A DNA stretch of 64,000 nucleotides from Adiantum capillus-veneris (Eukaryota; Streptophyta; Polypodiopsida; Polypodiales; Pteridaceae). Below are positions 25,143 to 39,300 of this stretch, piece after piece. The DNA lies in NCBI GenBank assembly GCA_014529385.2, contig CM043955.1, positions 142,894,140 to 142,958,139 on the forward strand. The letters run 5' to 3'. Each line of letters begins with the position of its first letter. Within the stretch, counting starts at the first letter, position 1. The translations under genes were made by a program, and so were the position numbers. The notes under the pieces are model-generated. The model ran no database searches and was not told the origin of the DNA. It worked only from the letters and a program-made list of their open reading frames with translations.

Positions 25143-25505
25143 TGTTGGAGATCAAGTGTAATGACATAGCCTAGGAGTACCTTAGTCCTAGTTTAATCTT
25201 CATTATAAGCTTTCAATAACACTAAAGGATTTTTTTCTCTTTGGGGCCTTTTTACCTTTAGCACCCTCAATTCTCCCCCTAAATCACTCCAAGATTATCC
25301 ATAGTCTTCCAACCTCTCTCTTTCTTATTGGAATTTTTTTTATATCTCTACAAATCACTCCCTAGTTATAGGATTTAGTCCTTTTGAGCTCCCTATACAG
25401 AGGGACATATCGTTTGTATCTCTGAGTGTTCTTTATCAGTTTTAACATATTGCAAAGTAATCCTCATGCTATAAATCAATCTCTATCAATTCTATTAATC
25501 TAATA
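25143..25505 (+). repeat. 3' LTR of the gag-only element
   Basis: Preceded by a polypurine tract (25131-25142). It starts TGTTGGAGATCAAG and ends TTAATCTAATA like the 5' LTR. Confidence 0.85.
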
Positions 25506-25945
25506 AAAGTGGCTACAAATCTCACCCCATTTGAGCAGAGTCTATGGTAAGGAGGCCCTGTTGTCAGTGCATGCATAGTTGGGTGCTTTAAAAGGTATGT
25601 GGCGTGTCAATTCTACTCAACAAGTGGTTTTACAAGATTGGATAGCCAGTTGTGAAGCATTGCAGATGGACAAAGAGGTGGCATCAGACTACTATGTGAA
25701 GCAGTAAGAGAAGCGAGTAGCCAAGTTCAATCAAAACCTTCCAGACAAGAAGATAGAAGAAGGAGACCTGGTGATGCATTCCAAGAGTTACTTTGATTTC
25801 ACATTTTTAAAGAAGTTCAAGAAGAAGTGGATGGGTCCATAAAAAGTTCAGAAGGCCTTTTTGAATGGGACCTATGAGCTGGTAAGTTCAAATGGTAAGC
25901 TTCTTAGGCAACGGTGTGCGACTCAAGCTGTATTTTGAAAGGAAT
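25506..25945 (+). pseudogene. Gypsy integrase C-terminal region downstream of the nested insertion
   Basis: Opens with KVATNLTPFE and, after a one-base shift, VYGKEALLSVHA, the strongly conserved 'TPFELVYG.EA..P' motif of gypsy integrases. Further on come ASDYYVKQ, KIEEGDLVMHSK, a FLKKFKKKWMGP segment with a stop where GPF/Y continues, and NGTYELVSSNGK. Several stops and shifts show it is dead. It follows 22146-22440 if the nested element is removed, and continues into a presumed 3' LTR at about 25980 after a polypurine run (GCCAAGGGGGG). Confidence 0.7.
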
Positions 25946-28479
<2,534 letters not shown>

Positions 28480-31400
28480 GCACAATCGTCATTTTTTTTG
28501 TCATTGGGACCTTGATGAGCCCTTGACCAATGCGACAACAAAGGATAGGCATGAAACTTTGCAAAGAATCCACCTTTACAAAGTTTCATGGACATCACAA
28601 TCCGTCTCAAAGGTCACGGACGTCACAATTGCCAATTTCTTTTGCCGTTGGGCCCTTGGTAAGCCCAAAGGCCATGCTGTGCATGATCTTGGAGGTGACA
28701 ACACATGGCCATGAAACTTTGTAGGGGTAGGGAAAGCATACTTCTCCCCACCCCTCAAAGTTTCATGGCCATCGCAATCTGTCTTTATGGTCATGGACAT
28801 CACAACTGCCAATTTTTTGGGCGTATGGCCTTCGGCGATCCCAAAGGCAACAAAATTGACAATTGTGCTACGTTGTCCGCCGACGAGACAACAACATATG
28901 GCCATGAAACTCTATTGAGGAAGAGAAATCACACTCCCCTCTTCCCTTGCAAGTTTTTATGCCCATCGCAATCCATCTCAATATTCAAGGGTGGCACAAT
29001 GGTCAATTTTTTGCCATTGTACCCTTAACGAGCCCAACGGTAAAGAAAATGGCAATTGTGCCACACATGACTGGCAAGACGGCCATGGATGGCTCTAAAA
29101 CTTTGGAGGGGGGGGTAGAGCACACTTCTTTCTATGCCTACAAAATTTCATGGCCATCACAATCCGTTTTGATGGTCAAGGATGGCAAAATCACCAATTT
29201 TTTGCCATTGGACCCTTGGAGAGCCCAGTGGCAAAGAATTGGCAATTGTGCCACCCTTGACCAATAAGACGACAATGGACGGCTTTGAAAATTTACAGCG
29301 ATGTGGAAATCCTACTTCCTTGTATCCTTGCAAAGTTTCATGGCCATTGCAATCCATCTCAACCGTCAAGGACGACACAATCACCAATTTTTTATCGTTT
29401 GACCCAAGGATAAAAAATTGGCGATTGTGCCACCCTTGATTGATGAGAAGGCAATGGATGGTCTTGAAACTTTTGAAGGGTAAGAGACTTACTCGTCTCC
29501 TTGCCCATACAAAGTTTGATGGCCATCTAAATTTGAGCCCAAAAAAGTCAAAAAATTAATAATTGTTCTACACATGACCGACAATACGACAATGAATGGC
29601 CATGAAACTTTGTAGAGGTAGGAGAATCACACTCCTCCCTCTCCTTGAAAAGTTTCATGGTCATCACAATCCATTTGGATGCTTAAGGGCGGCACAATCA
29701 CCAATTTTTTGTTGTTGGACCTTTCGCAAGCCCAAAGGTAAAAAATAGGCAATTGTGTCGCGCATGATCGATGAGACAATAACAGATGGCTTTGAAAATC
29801 TATAAGGGTGAGTAAATCACACTCCTACCCACGTGGAAAAGTTATATGGCCATCACAATTTGTCTCAATGGTCGAGGATGGCATAATCACCAATTTTTCG
29901 TTGTTGAATACTTAGCAAACCCAACGGCAAAAAAATGGCGGTTGTACTGCCCTTGATCGATGAGACAGTAATGGATGGCCATAAAATTTTACAAGGTGGG
30001 GAGGTCTCTCATTCTCACCCCTATAAAATTTTCATGGCCATCACAATTTGTCTCGACAGTTAGGGATGTCACAATTGCCAATTATTTTTTCATTGGGCCC
30101 TTGGCCCTTGGCGAGCCCAAAGGCAAAACATTGGTGCTTATGCCATGCATGACCGATGAGACAACAATGATTAGCCATGGAACTTTATAGTAATAGATAA
30201 AGCACACCACTCCCTGCCCTTGCAAAGTTTCATGGCCACCGCAATCTGCCTCGCTGGTGAAGGATGGCATAATTGTCAATTTATTGTCGTTGGACCCTTG
30301 GCGAGTCCAATGGCAAAAAAAGGAAATTGTGTCGCACATGATTGAGGAGATGGCCACAAACGTCCATGAAAATTTGCAAGGGGACATATGCACACTCCTC
30401 CCTTCCTCTACGATGTTTTATGGCTATCACAATTTGTCTCGACAATCAAGTACGACACAATTTTTCGAGACGAATTGTGATGGCCATAAAACATTGTAGA
30501 GGAATGGAGGAGTGTGCATATGTCCCCCTTGCAAAGTTTCATGGACATTTGTGGCCATCTTTTCAATCAAGTACGACACAATTCCCTGCTTTTTATTGTT
30601 TGGCATGTCCAATGGTAAATAATTTCCACGCATGATTGAGGAGACGGCAATGCATGGCCTTGAAACATTGCAAGGGTAGGGGGGGAAATCCTTCCAATCT
30701 CCCAAAAGTTTCATGGCAATTGTAATCCGTCACAATGGTCAAGTGTGGCACAATTGCCAAATTTTTGTCGTTGGACCCTTGGTGAGCCTAACGACAAAAT
30801 TTGGCAATTGTGTCACCTTTGAGAGATAAGACGGCAACATGTGGCCATAAAAATTTTCAAAGATAGGAGAAGCACACTTTCCCTTGCAAAGTTTCATGCC
30901 CATCGTAATCCATCTCGATGGTCAACGGCGACAAAATCTCCAAAAAAAAAAAATGTTTGACCCTTGGCAAGCCCAACGGCAAAAAACAGGCAATTGTGCC
31001 ACCATTGACCGATGAGACAACAATGAATGGCCTTGAAAATTTACAAGGGCATGAAAAGCATATTAATCCCCATCGTTGTCAAGTTTCTTGGCCATCAAAA
31101 TCTATTTCTATGGTCAAGGACGTAACAATCACCAATTTTCTACCAAGTCCAGTGACAAAAAATTGACGATTGTGCCGTGCATGACCACAAGGGATGTCCA
31201 TGACTCTTTCCAAGGGTGGAGAAATCACACTCCTATCCACACTTGCAAGGTTTCTATGGCCATGATAATTCGTAAAACATTGGCGGATTGTCTTATCCTT
31301 GACCAACAAGACAACAATGGATGGTCTTTAAAACTTGCATGATCGATAAAGCACATTATTCCCTTTCCCTAAAAAGTTTCATGGCCATTGCAATCCATCT

Positions 31401-32636
31401 CAATGGTCAAGCACGACACAATTGCCAATGTTTTTGTTGTTGGGTCCTTGACAAGCCCAAAGGCAAAAAATTGGCGATTGTGATGTGCATGACCGATGAG
31501 ACGGAAATGGATTTCCATGAAACTTTGTACGTGTAGAAAAAGCATACTTCTTCCCACCCTTGTAAAGTTTCATGGCCATCACAATCTGTCATGATCGTTA
31601 ATGATGGCACAATTGCCAATGTTTTACCCTTGGTAACGACAAAAAACTGGCAATTGTGTCGCCCTTGACCATATCAATTCCTACTCATGCAAAGTTTCAT
31701 GGCCACCCAAGCTGTCTCAACGCTCAGGGACGTCACAATTACCAAAAAAAATCCATTGGGCCCTTGGCAAGTCCAAAGGCAAAAAAAATTTGGAAACTGT
31801 GTTGCATATGATTCAAAGAGCCAGCAATGGATGGCCTTGACACTTTATGGCCTTGACACTTTGTAGAGGTGGGAAAATCACACTTCTTCATGCCTCTTCA
31901 AAGTTTTATGTCCATTGCAATCTGTATCCATGGTCAAGGGTGGCACAATCGACAATTTTTTGTCGGTGGGCCCTTGGCAAGTCCTCGACCAATGAGACGA
32001 CCATGGATGGCCATGAAACTTTTTAGGGGCAGGGAACTTTGCAAGGGCAGGGAAATCATACTAATTTCCACCCTTGCAAAGTTTCATCATTCATCGCAAT
32101 TTGTCTCAAGGGTTAGGGATGTCACTATTGCCAATTTTTTTACCTTTGGACCCTTGACAAGTCCAAAAGCAAAAAATTAGCGATTGTGCCATGCATGACC
32201 CACGAGATGATGATGGATGGCCATGAAACTCTCTAGAGGTAGGGAGAGCAAAATCCTCCTTATCTTTGCAAAATTTCATAGCCATCGCAATCAGTCTCGA
32301 TGATCAAGGTCGGCACAATCACCAATCTTTTGGAATTGGACCCTTGGTGAGCCCAACAGTAAAAAAATGGTGATTGTGCCACGCATGACCAACGAGAAAG
32401 AAATGGTTGGTCATAAAACTCTTTAAAGGTAGGGAAATCACACTTTTCCTCATTCCTCCGTGAGCCTAGCAACAAAAAAATTGCAATTGTGCCATGCATG
32501 ACCGAGGAGATGGCAATGGATGGCCTTGAAACTTTGCTAGGGTATGTAAAGCACACTCCTCCTGATGCTTGAATAGTTTCATGTCCATCACCAACTTTTT
32601 TCCATTGGACCCTTGGAGAGCCCAAAGGGAATGGAT
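28480..32636. repeat. Palindromic satellite array, block 2
   Basis: Same monomer as block 1. Well-preserved spacing can be measured here: the CACCAATTTTTT landmark lies at about 29000, 29191 and 29381, giving a period of 190-191 bp. In the unit at 29188-29380, arms 29188-29211 and 29225-29250 pair, as do 29258-29303 and 29324-29370. The block ends at the insertion with target repeat TGGAT (32632-32636), which continues at 33341. Confidence 0.93.
30323..30585. repeat. Local inverted duplication within the satellite
   Basis: Left arm 30323-30442 and right arm 30465-30585 are reverse complements with roughly nine in ten bases matching, separated by about 22 bp. Unlike the ordinary monomer dyads, the arms include the asymmetric loop (GGGGACATATGCACACTCC on the left, its complement on the right), so a whole segment was copied in inverted orientation. 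Confidence 0.8.
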
Positions 32637-32718
32637 TTTTAGTAAATAGAACGTAGCTAAGTAGATAATAGAGTAGATTACTTAATGGAGAGAGATAATT
32701 TTTCACACACGAGAGATT

Positions 32719-32754
<36 letters not shown>

Positions 32755-33340
32755 CACAATATACGTGGTTCACCCAATGTGGGCTACATCCACGGGAAAG
32801 CAGCCACTCAATGGCTTTAGTACCTCAAACAAGAAGAAGATTACAAAAGGATTATACCCTTTTGGAGCTCCCACCTTGCTTCAATATCACCACCCCTTGT
32901 CCACCTTGTTGTATCAACTTCACAATGCATGACAATGCTTAACCTCTTCAATCCATTTTTGTGTGTAGAAAAGGCCTCCTTTTATAGGCCAAAAGGGTTG
33001 CCCTCCCTCATTAGAGGCAGCCATGTGTAGCCGCCCTTGTATAAACAAGTCGGAGTTAAATTATCCCATGCGCCCATGTGTGGCCGCTGTTGAGAAGACA
33101 AGTCCGATTTGAAATCCGCCACCGGCCATTGACTTCCAGCCACCAGGCCAACTAATCGACCATTTTTTGACCACTTTTTGATCGCCGGCAAGAATATTTT
33201 AGCGAAGCTCATAGAAATTTTGGTTTTCCGACGAGTGATTTTTCTTCACGCATGATGGCTTCTCCTCATAACAGGGGATTTACAAATGTGCGTTTTTAAT
33301 ACAAAAATTACAAGGGTTAAATCAGGCTTCATACTTAACA
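32637..33340 (-). mobile_element. Probable solo LTR inserted in the satellite
   Basis: A 704-bp non-satellite segment bracketed by TGGAT (32632-32636 and 33341-33345). On the minus strand it starts TGTTAAGTATGAAGCC, a typical LTR start, and contains a TATA box (CCTATAAAAGGAGG, about 32973-32987). The other end (TTTACTAAAA) lacks the usual CA, so that boundary may be a few bases off. It holds no coding sequence. A GA tract lies at about 32727-32754 and an ACGTGGTTCACCC-type motif (32763-32776, plus strand), common in plant copia LTRs, follows. Formation by recombination between two LTRs is the usual explanation. Confidence 0.65.
32973..32987 (-). promoter_or_regulatory. TATA box in the solo LTR
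   Basis: The minus strand reads GGCCTATAAAAGGAGGCC, a strong TATA box inside a short palindrome, oriented with the LTR. Confidence 0.5.
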
Positions 33341-36300
33341 TGGATGGCCTTGACAATTTGCAAGCATTGGAAAAGCATGCTTCCTTGCACCCTTGCTAAG
33401 TTTCTTGGCCATCGGAATCCGCATCAATGATCAAGGATGGCACAATCACCATTTTTTTATCGTTGGATCCTTGGCGAGCCCAATGGCAAAAAATTGGTGA
33501 TTGTGTCGTCCTTGATCGATGAGACGTCAACGATGGTCATGAAAAATTTTAAGGGTACGAGACTCACACTCCTCCTTGCCCCTGGAAAGTTTCATGGCCA
33601 TCTAAATCCATCTCGACGATCACAAATATAATAATTGCCAATTATTTTTCCATTAGGCCTAGAGACAAAAATTTGATGATTGTCTCATGCATGACCGACG
33701 AGATAAAGGCCATGAAACTTTAAAAATGGCAGAGAAAGAACACTCCTCCATGCCCTTGGAAAGTTTCATGGCCATTGCAATCTGTCTCGATGGTGAAGGG
33801 TGGCATGATCGCCATTTTTTTTTCGTTGGACCCTTGGCGAGCCCAATGGCAAAACAATGGTGATTATGTCGTGTATGATTGAGGAGACAGAAACATATAT
33901 CCATGTAACTTTTCAAGGGGAGCACATGCACACTCCTCCTCACCTCTACAAAGTTTCATCGCCATCGCAATCCGTCTCAATGGTCAAGGATGTCACAATT
34001 GCCAGCTTTTTACCGTTGGACCCTTGGTACACCCAATGGTAAAAAATTGCCATGCATGATTGAGGAGACGACTTTGCATGGTCTTAAAACTTTGCAAGGG
34101 TAGGGAAATCAACCTCCTCCCAATCCCTCCAAAGTTTCATGGCCATTGCAATCCGTTTCGATGGTCAAGGACAGCACAATTGCCAATGTTTTGCCATTGG
34201 GACCTTGTCCAGTCCAACGACAAAAAGTTGGTGATTGTGCCACCTTTGAGCGATAAGACGACAACAAATGGCCATGAAACTTTGCAAGGATATGACAAGA
34301 ACACTCACAAAGTTTCATGGCCATCGTAATCCATCTCGACGGTGAAGGACGGGACAATCTCCATTTTTTTATTGTTGGCGATTGTGCCACCCTTGACCGA
34401 TGAGATGACATGAATAACCTTGAAATTTTCAAGGGAAGGGGAAGAAATTGCAATCCATCTCTATGGTCAAGGACGTAACAATCACCAATTTTGTGTCGAG
34501 TCCAACAGTAAAAAATGGCGAATGTGCCGTACATGATCGATGAGACATCAGCATATTTCCATGAAACTTTGTAAGGGTGGGGTAAGCACACTCCTATCTG
34601 CACCTACAAGGTTTCTATGTCTATGTAAATCCGTCTCGATGGTCAAGGGTGGCACAATCGCCAATTTTTGGATGTTGGACCCTTGGCAAGCCCAACCATA
34701 AAAACTTGGTGATGGCAATGGATGGCCTTAAAAATTTTCATGGGTAGAGAAAGCACATTAATCCCATCCCTAAAGTTTCATGGCCATCGCAATCCTTCTC
34801 GCGGTCAAGAAAGACACAATTACCAACGTTTTTCTTGTTGAATCCTTGGTGAGCGCAAAGGCAAAAAATTGGTGATTGTCATGTGCATGATCGACAAGAT
34901 GACAATGGATTTCCATGAAACTTTGTACGGACAGGGAAAGCACACTCTTGCAAAGTTTCATGGCCATTACAATCTATCTTGACTGTCAAGGATGACACAA
35001 TCACTAATTTTTTATTGTTAGCAACGACAAGACATTGGCAATTGTGTCGCCCTTGACCATACTAATTTCAACTCGTGCAAGGTTTCATGGCCATCGCAAT
35101 TTGTCTCGACATTCAGGGACATCACAATTACCAATTGTTTTGCCATTGGGTCCTTGTCAAGCCCAAAGGTTAAAAAATGGAAATTGTGTTGTGAATGATT
35201 CAAAGAGACGACAATGGATGACCTTGACACTTTGTAGAGGTGGGAAAAGCACACTCCCCCCTACCTCTACAAAGTTTTATGACCATTGTAATCCGTCTCA
35301 ACGGTCAAGGATGGCACAATCACCATTTTTTATCATTGGGCCCTTGGTGAGTCCTTGACCAATGAAACGGCACGGATGGCCATGAAACTTTGTAGGGGAA
35401 GGGATAACATACTAATTTTCACCATTGCAAAGTTTCAAAGTCATCTCAATCCGTCTCAAGGGTCAAGGATGCCATTATTGCCAATTTTTTTGTCATTCCA
35501 TCCCAAAGGCAAAACATTAGTGATTGTGCCATGCATGACCGACGAGACGACACACGAAAGTCCATGAAACTCTGTAGAGATAGGGAAAGCAAACTCCACC
35601 TCATTGCTGCAAAGTTTCATAAACATTGCAATTTGTCTCGATGATTGAGGGCTGCACAATCGCCAATTTTCTGCCATTGAATCCTTGGCGATCCCAACAC
35701 CAAAAACATGGAGATTGTGCCATGCATGACCAACGAGACGGCAACTAATGGCTATGAAACTCTTTAGAGGTATGGAAAGCACACTCCTCCTTATCTTTTC
35801 AAATTTTTATGGCCGTCGCAATTCGTCTCGATGATCAATGGTGGCACAATCGCTAATTTTTTTCCATTAGACCCTTAGTGAGCCTAAAAACAAATAAATG
35901 GTGATTGTTCCATGTATGATCAACAAGATGGCCTTTAAATTTTGCAAAGGTAGAGAAAGCACACTCCTCCTCATGCCTGCAAAGTCTCACGGCCATCACA
36001 ATCCGTCTCGATGGTCAAGGGTGGCACAATTTGTTGCCATTGGACCCTTGGGAAGCCCAACGGAAAAAAACTTGACAATTATGTCCTTGGCCAATGAGAT
36101 GGCAATGGATGGCCTTGATAATTTAGAGGGGTGTGAAAGGCCTACTTTTATGCACCCCTGTAAAGCCTCATGGCCATCCTAATCTGTTTTGACGATCCAG
36201 GGCACCACAATCGGTGAGCCCAACAACAAAAATTATCGGTTGTGCCACCCTTGATCAATGAGACGACAACGGATGGTCATGAAACATTTTAAGGGTAGGA

Positions 36301-39300
36301 GACTCACACTCCTCCTTGCCCCTGCAAAGTTTTATGGCCATCTAAATCCATCTGGATGATCAAGGATGTCACAATTGCCAATTTTATTTCCATTGGGTCC
36401 TTGGCAAACCCAACGGCAAAACAATTACGATTGTGTCGTCCTTGAACAATGAGATGGAAATATATGGCCATGAAACTTTGCAAGGATGGGGGAAGCATAC
36501 TATTACCCTCCGTTCCAAGTTACATGGCCATCGTAATCCATCTTGATGGTGAGGGACGTCACAATTGCCAATTTTTTTATGTTAGACCCTTGGCAAGTCC
36601 AAAGGCAAAACATTTGTGTCATTGTGCCATGCATGACCAACAAGACAACAACGGATGGACATAAAACTTTGCGAGCATGGGAAAAGCAGACTTCCATAAA
36701 ATCCGTCTCAACGGTCAAGGGCGGCAATTGATGGCCTTGAAACTTTGCAAGAGTGAGGAAATCAGTTTCCTCCCTGCCGGTGCAAAGTTTCATGACCATC
36801 CCAATCTGCCTCAACGGTCAAGGATGGCACAATCGCCAATTTTTTACCGTTGGATCCTTGGCAAACCCAACGGCAAAAAATTTTCAAATGTGTCGCCCTT
36901 GATCGATGAGGGAAAGCACACTCCTTTGCACCCCTACAAAGTCTCATGGCCATCGCAATCCATCTTAATGGTCAATGGCAACATAATCACTAATTTTTTA
37001 CCATTGGATCCTTGGCAAGCTTAATGACAAAAAAATTGGCGAATGTGCCGCCCTTGATCAATGAGGCAACAACAAATGGCCATGAAACATTTTAAAGGTG
37101 AGAGAGTCATATTTCTCCCCACCCATGAAAAGTTTCATGGCCATCACAATCCGTCTCGACGGTCAGGGATGTCACAATTGGCAATTTTTTTGTTGTTGGA
37201 CCCACAGGCAAAAAATTGGCGATAACGGCAAGCATGGTCAATGAGGTGGCAAGAAATGGCCTTGAAACTTTGCACGGATTAGGAAACCACACTACATCTT
37301 GCCCTTGCAAAGTTTCATGGCCATCACAAGGCAGTTTGACGGTCAAGGATGGCACAAAGGCCAATTTTTTTTTGTTGGACCCTTGGCAAGCTTAAAGGCC
37401 AAAAATGACAACTATGTCATGCATGATTGATGAGATGGAAACAGATGGCCTTGAAACTTTGCACGGATGATAAAAACACACTCCTTCTTGCCCCTACAAA
37501 TTTCCATGGCCATTTAAATGGTCAAGGGTGGCACAATCACCATTTTCCCCTTGGATCCTTGGTGAGCCCAAAGACAAAAAATTCACGATTGTATAGTCCT
37601 TGACCAACAAGACCGCAATGGATGGCCATGAAACTTTATAGGGATGGGTTGGTTCTCTCATTCCACCCCTACAAAGTTTTACGGCCATCGAAATTTGTCT
37701 CAAAAATCAAGGACAAAACAATTGGCAATTTTTCTATCAATGGGTCATTGGCGAGCCCAAAGCCTAAAAAATGGTGATTGTTCCATGTGTGACCAATGAG
37801 ATGGTAACAGATTCCCATGGAACTTTGCAGGGGTGAAGAAAGCACATGTTGGACCCTTTGCAAGCCCAACAACAAAAAAATGGTGATTCTATTGTACAAG
37901 ATTGATAAAATGGCAACGGATGGCCATGAAACTTTGCAAGGGTAGCATAGGCACACTTCTCCCTGCCTCTGCAAAGTCTCGTGGCCAATGTTTTCCCGTT
38001 GGACCCTTACCAATGCCACGGACACAAACTTGGAAATTATGCCATGCATGATTGACAAGACAACAATGTATGGCCTAGAAACTTTGTAGGGGCGGGGAAA
38101 TCATACTCCTCTCCATCCCTAAAAAGTTTCATGACCATCAGAATCTGTCTCCATGGTCAGGATAGCAAATCGTCAATTGTTTGTCATTGAGCCCATGACA
38201 GGCCGCCCAATGGAAAAAGATTGGAAATTGTGCAGTCCTTGAGCAATAAGATGGCAACAAATGGCTATGAGACTTTGCAAGGATAGGAGAAGCACACATC
38301 TCCTTAGCCTTGCAATGTTTCATGGCCATCGCAATCTATCTCAATGGTCCAAGACGACACAATCACCAATTGTTTGTCCTTGGACCCTTGGCTAGCCATT
38401 GCAATTGCAATCCGTTTCATGGCCATCATAATCCATCTCGATGGTCATGGGAGATTGTGCCTCCCTTGATAGACAATATAAAAATGGATGGCCTTGAAAC
38501 TTTGCAAAGGAGAGGAAAGCACATCAATCCCTTCCCTTGAAAACTTTCATGGCCATCGCAATCCGTCTCCATGGTCAAAGACATCATAATCACCATTTTT
38601 TTGTCGTTAGACCCTTGGAAAGTCCACCAACAAAAAGTTGGCGATTGTGTTGCACATGACCAATGAGACAGCAATGGATGGCTATAAAACATTGCAAGGG
38701 TGGGGGAAGCACACTCCTCAATGCCCTTGTAAAGTTTCATGGCCATTGCAATTTGTCTCGATGGTCAAGGACAACACAATCGCCAATTTTTTATTGTTGG
38801 ACCCTAGGCAAATGCAGTAGCAACAAAGTGCCGATTGTGCCATCCTTGACCAAGGAGATGATAATGGATGGCCTTGAAACTTTGCAAGGATGGGAGAAGC
38901 ACACTAATCCCCATCCCTACAAAGTTTAGTGGCCATTGCAATCCATCTTGATGGTCAAGGATGACACAATTTCCAATACTTTTGTTGTTGGATCCTTGGC
39001 AAGCCCAAAGGCAAAAAATTGGCAATTGTGACATGCATGACCAACAAGACCAACAAGACCGCAATGGATGGCTTTGAAACTTTGCAAGGACAAAGAAAGC
39101 ACACTTCTTCCTACCCTTACATAGTTTCATGGCCATTGCAATCTATATTCACGGTCAAGGGTGGCACAATCACTATTTTTTTACCATTGGGCCCTTGAAG
39201 AGGAAACTTCTTCCCACCCCTGAAAAGTTTCATGGCCATTTCCATCTGACGGTCAAGGGTGGCACAATTGCCAATTTCTTGCCTTTGGGACCTTGGCGTG

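Larger units (their letters stand above)
22441..25505 (+). mobile_element. Gag-only copia-type LTR retrotransposon (TR-GAG-like), nested
   Basis: A complete element of about 3.07 kb. It has two nearly identical LTRs (22441-22805, 25143-25505), a primer-binding site beginning TGGTATTAGAGC at 22806 (one mismatch to the initiator-Met tRNA complement), a single gag region (24064-24930), and a polypurine tract (TGAAGGAGGGTT) just before the 3' LTR. It lacks protease, integrase and reverse transcriptase, so it must have moved using another element's enzymes. Flanking 5-bp repeats AAATT/AAAGT agree except for one base. Removing the element restores an integrase reading frame, which supports these boundaries. 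This layout matches the class described as TR-GAG elements. Confidence 0.8.
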
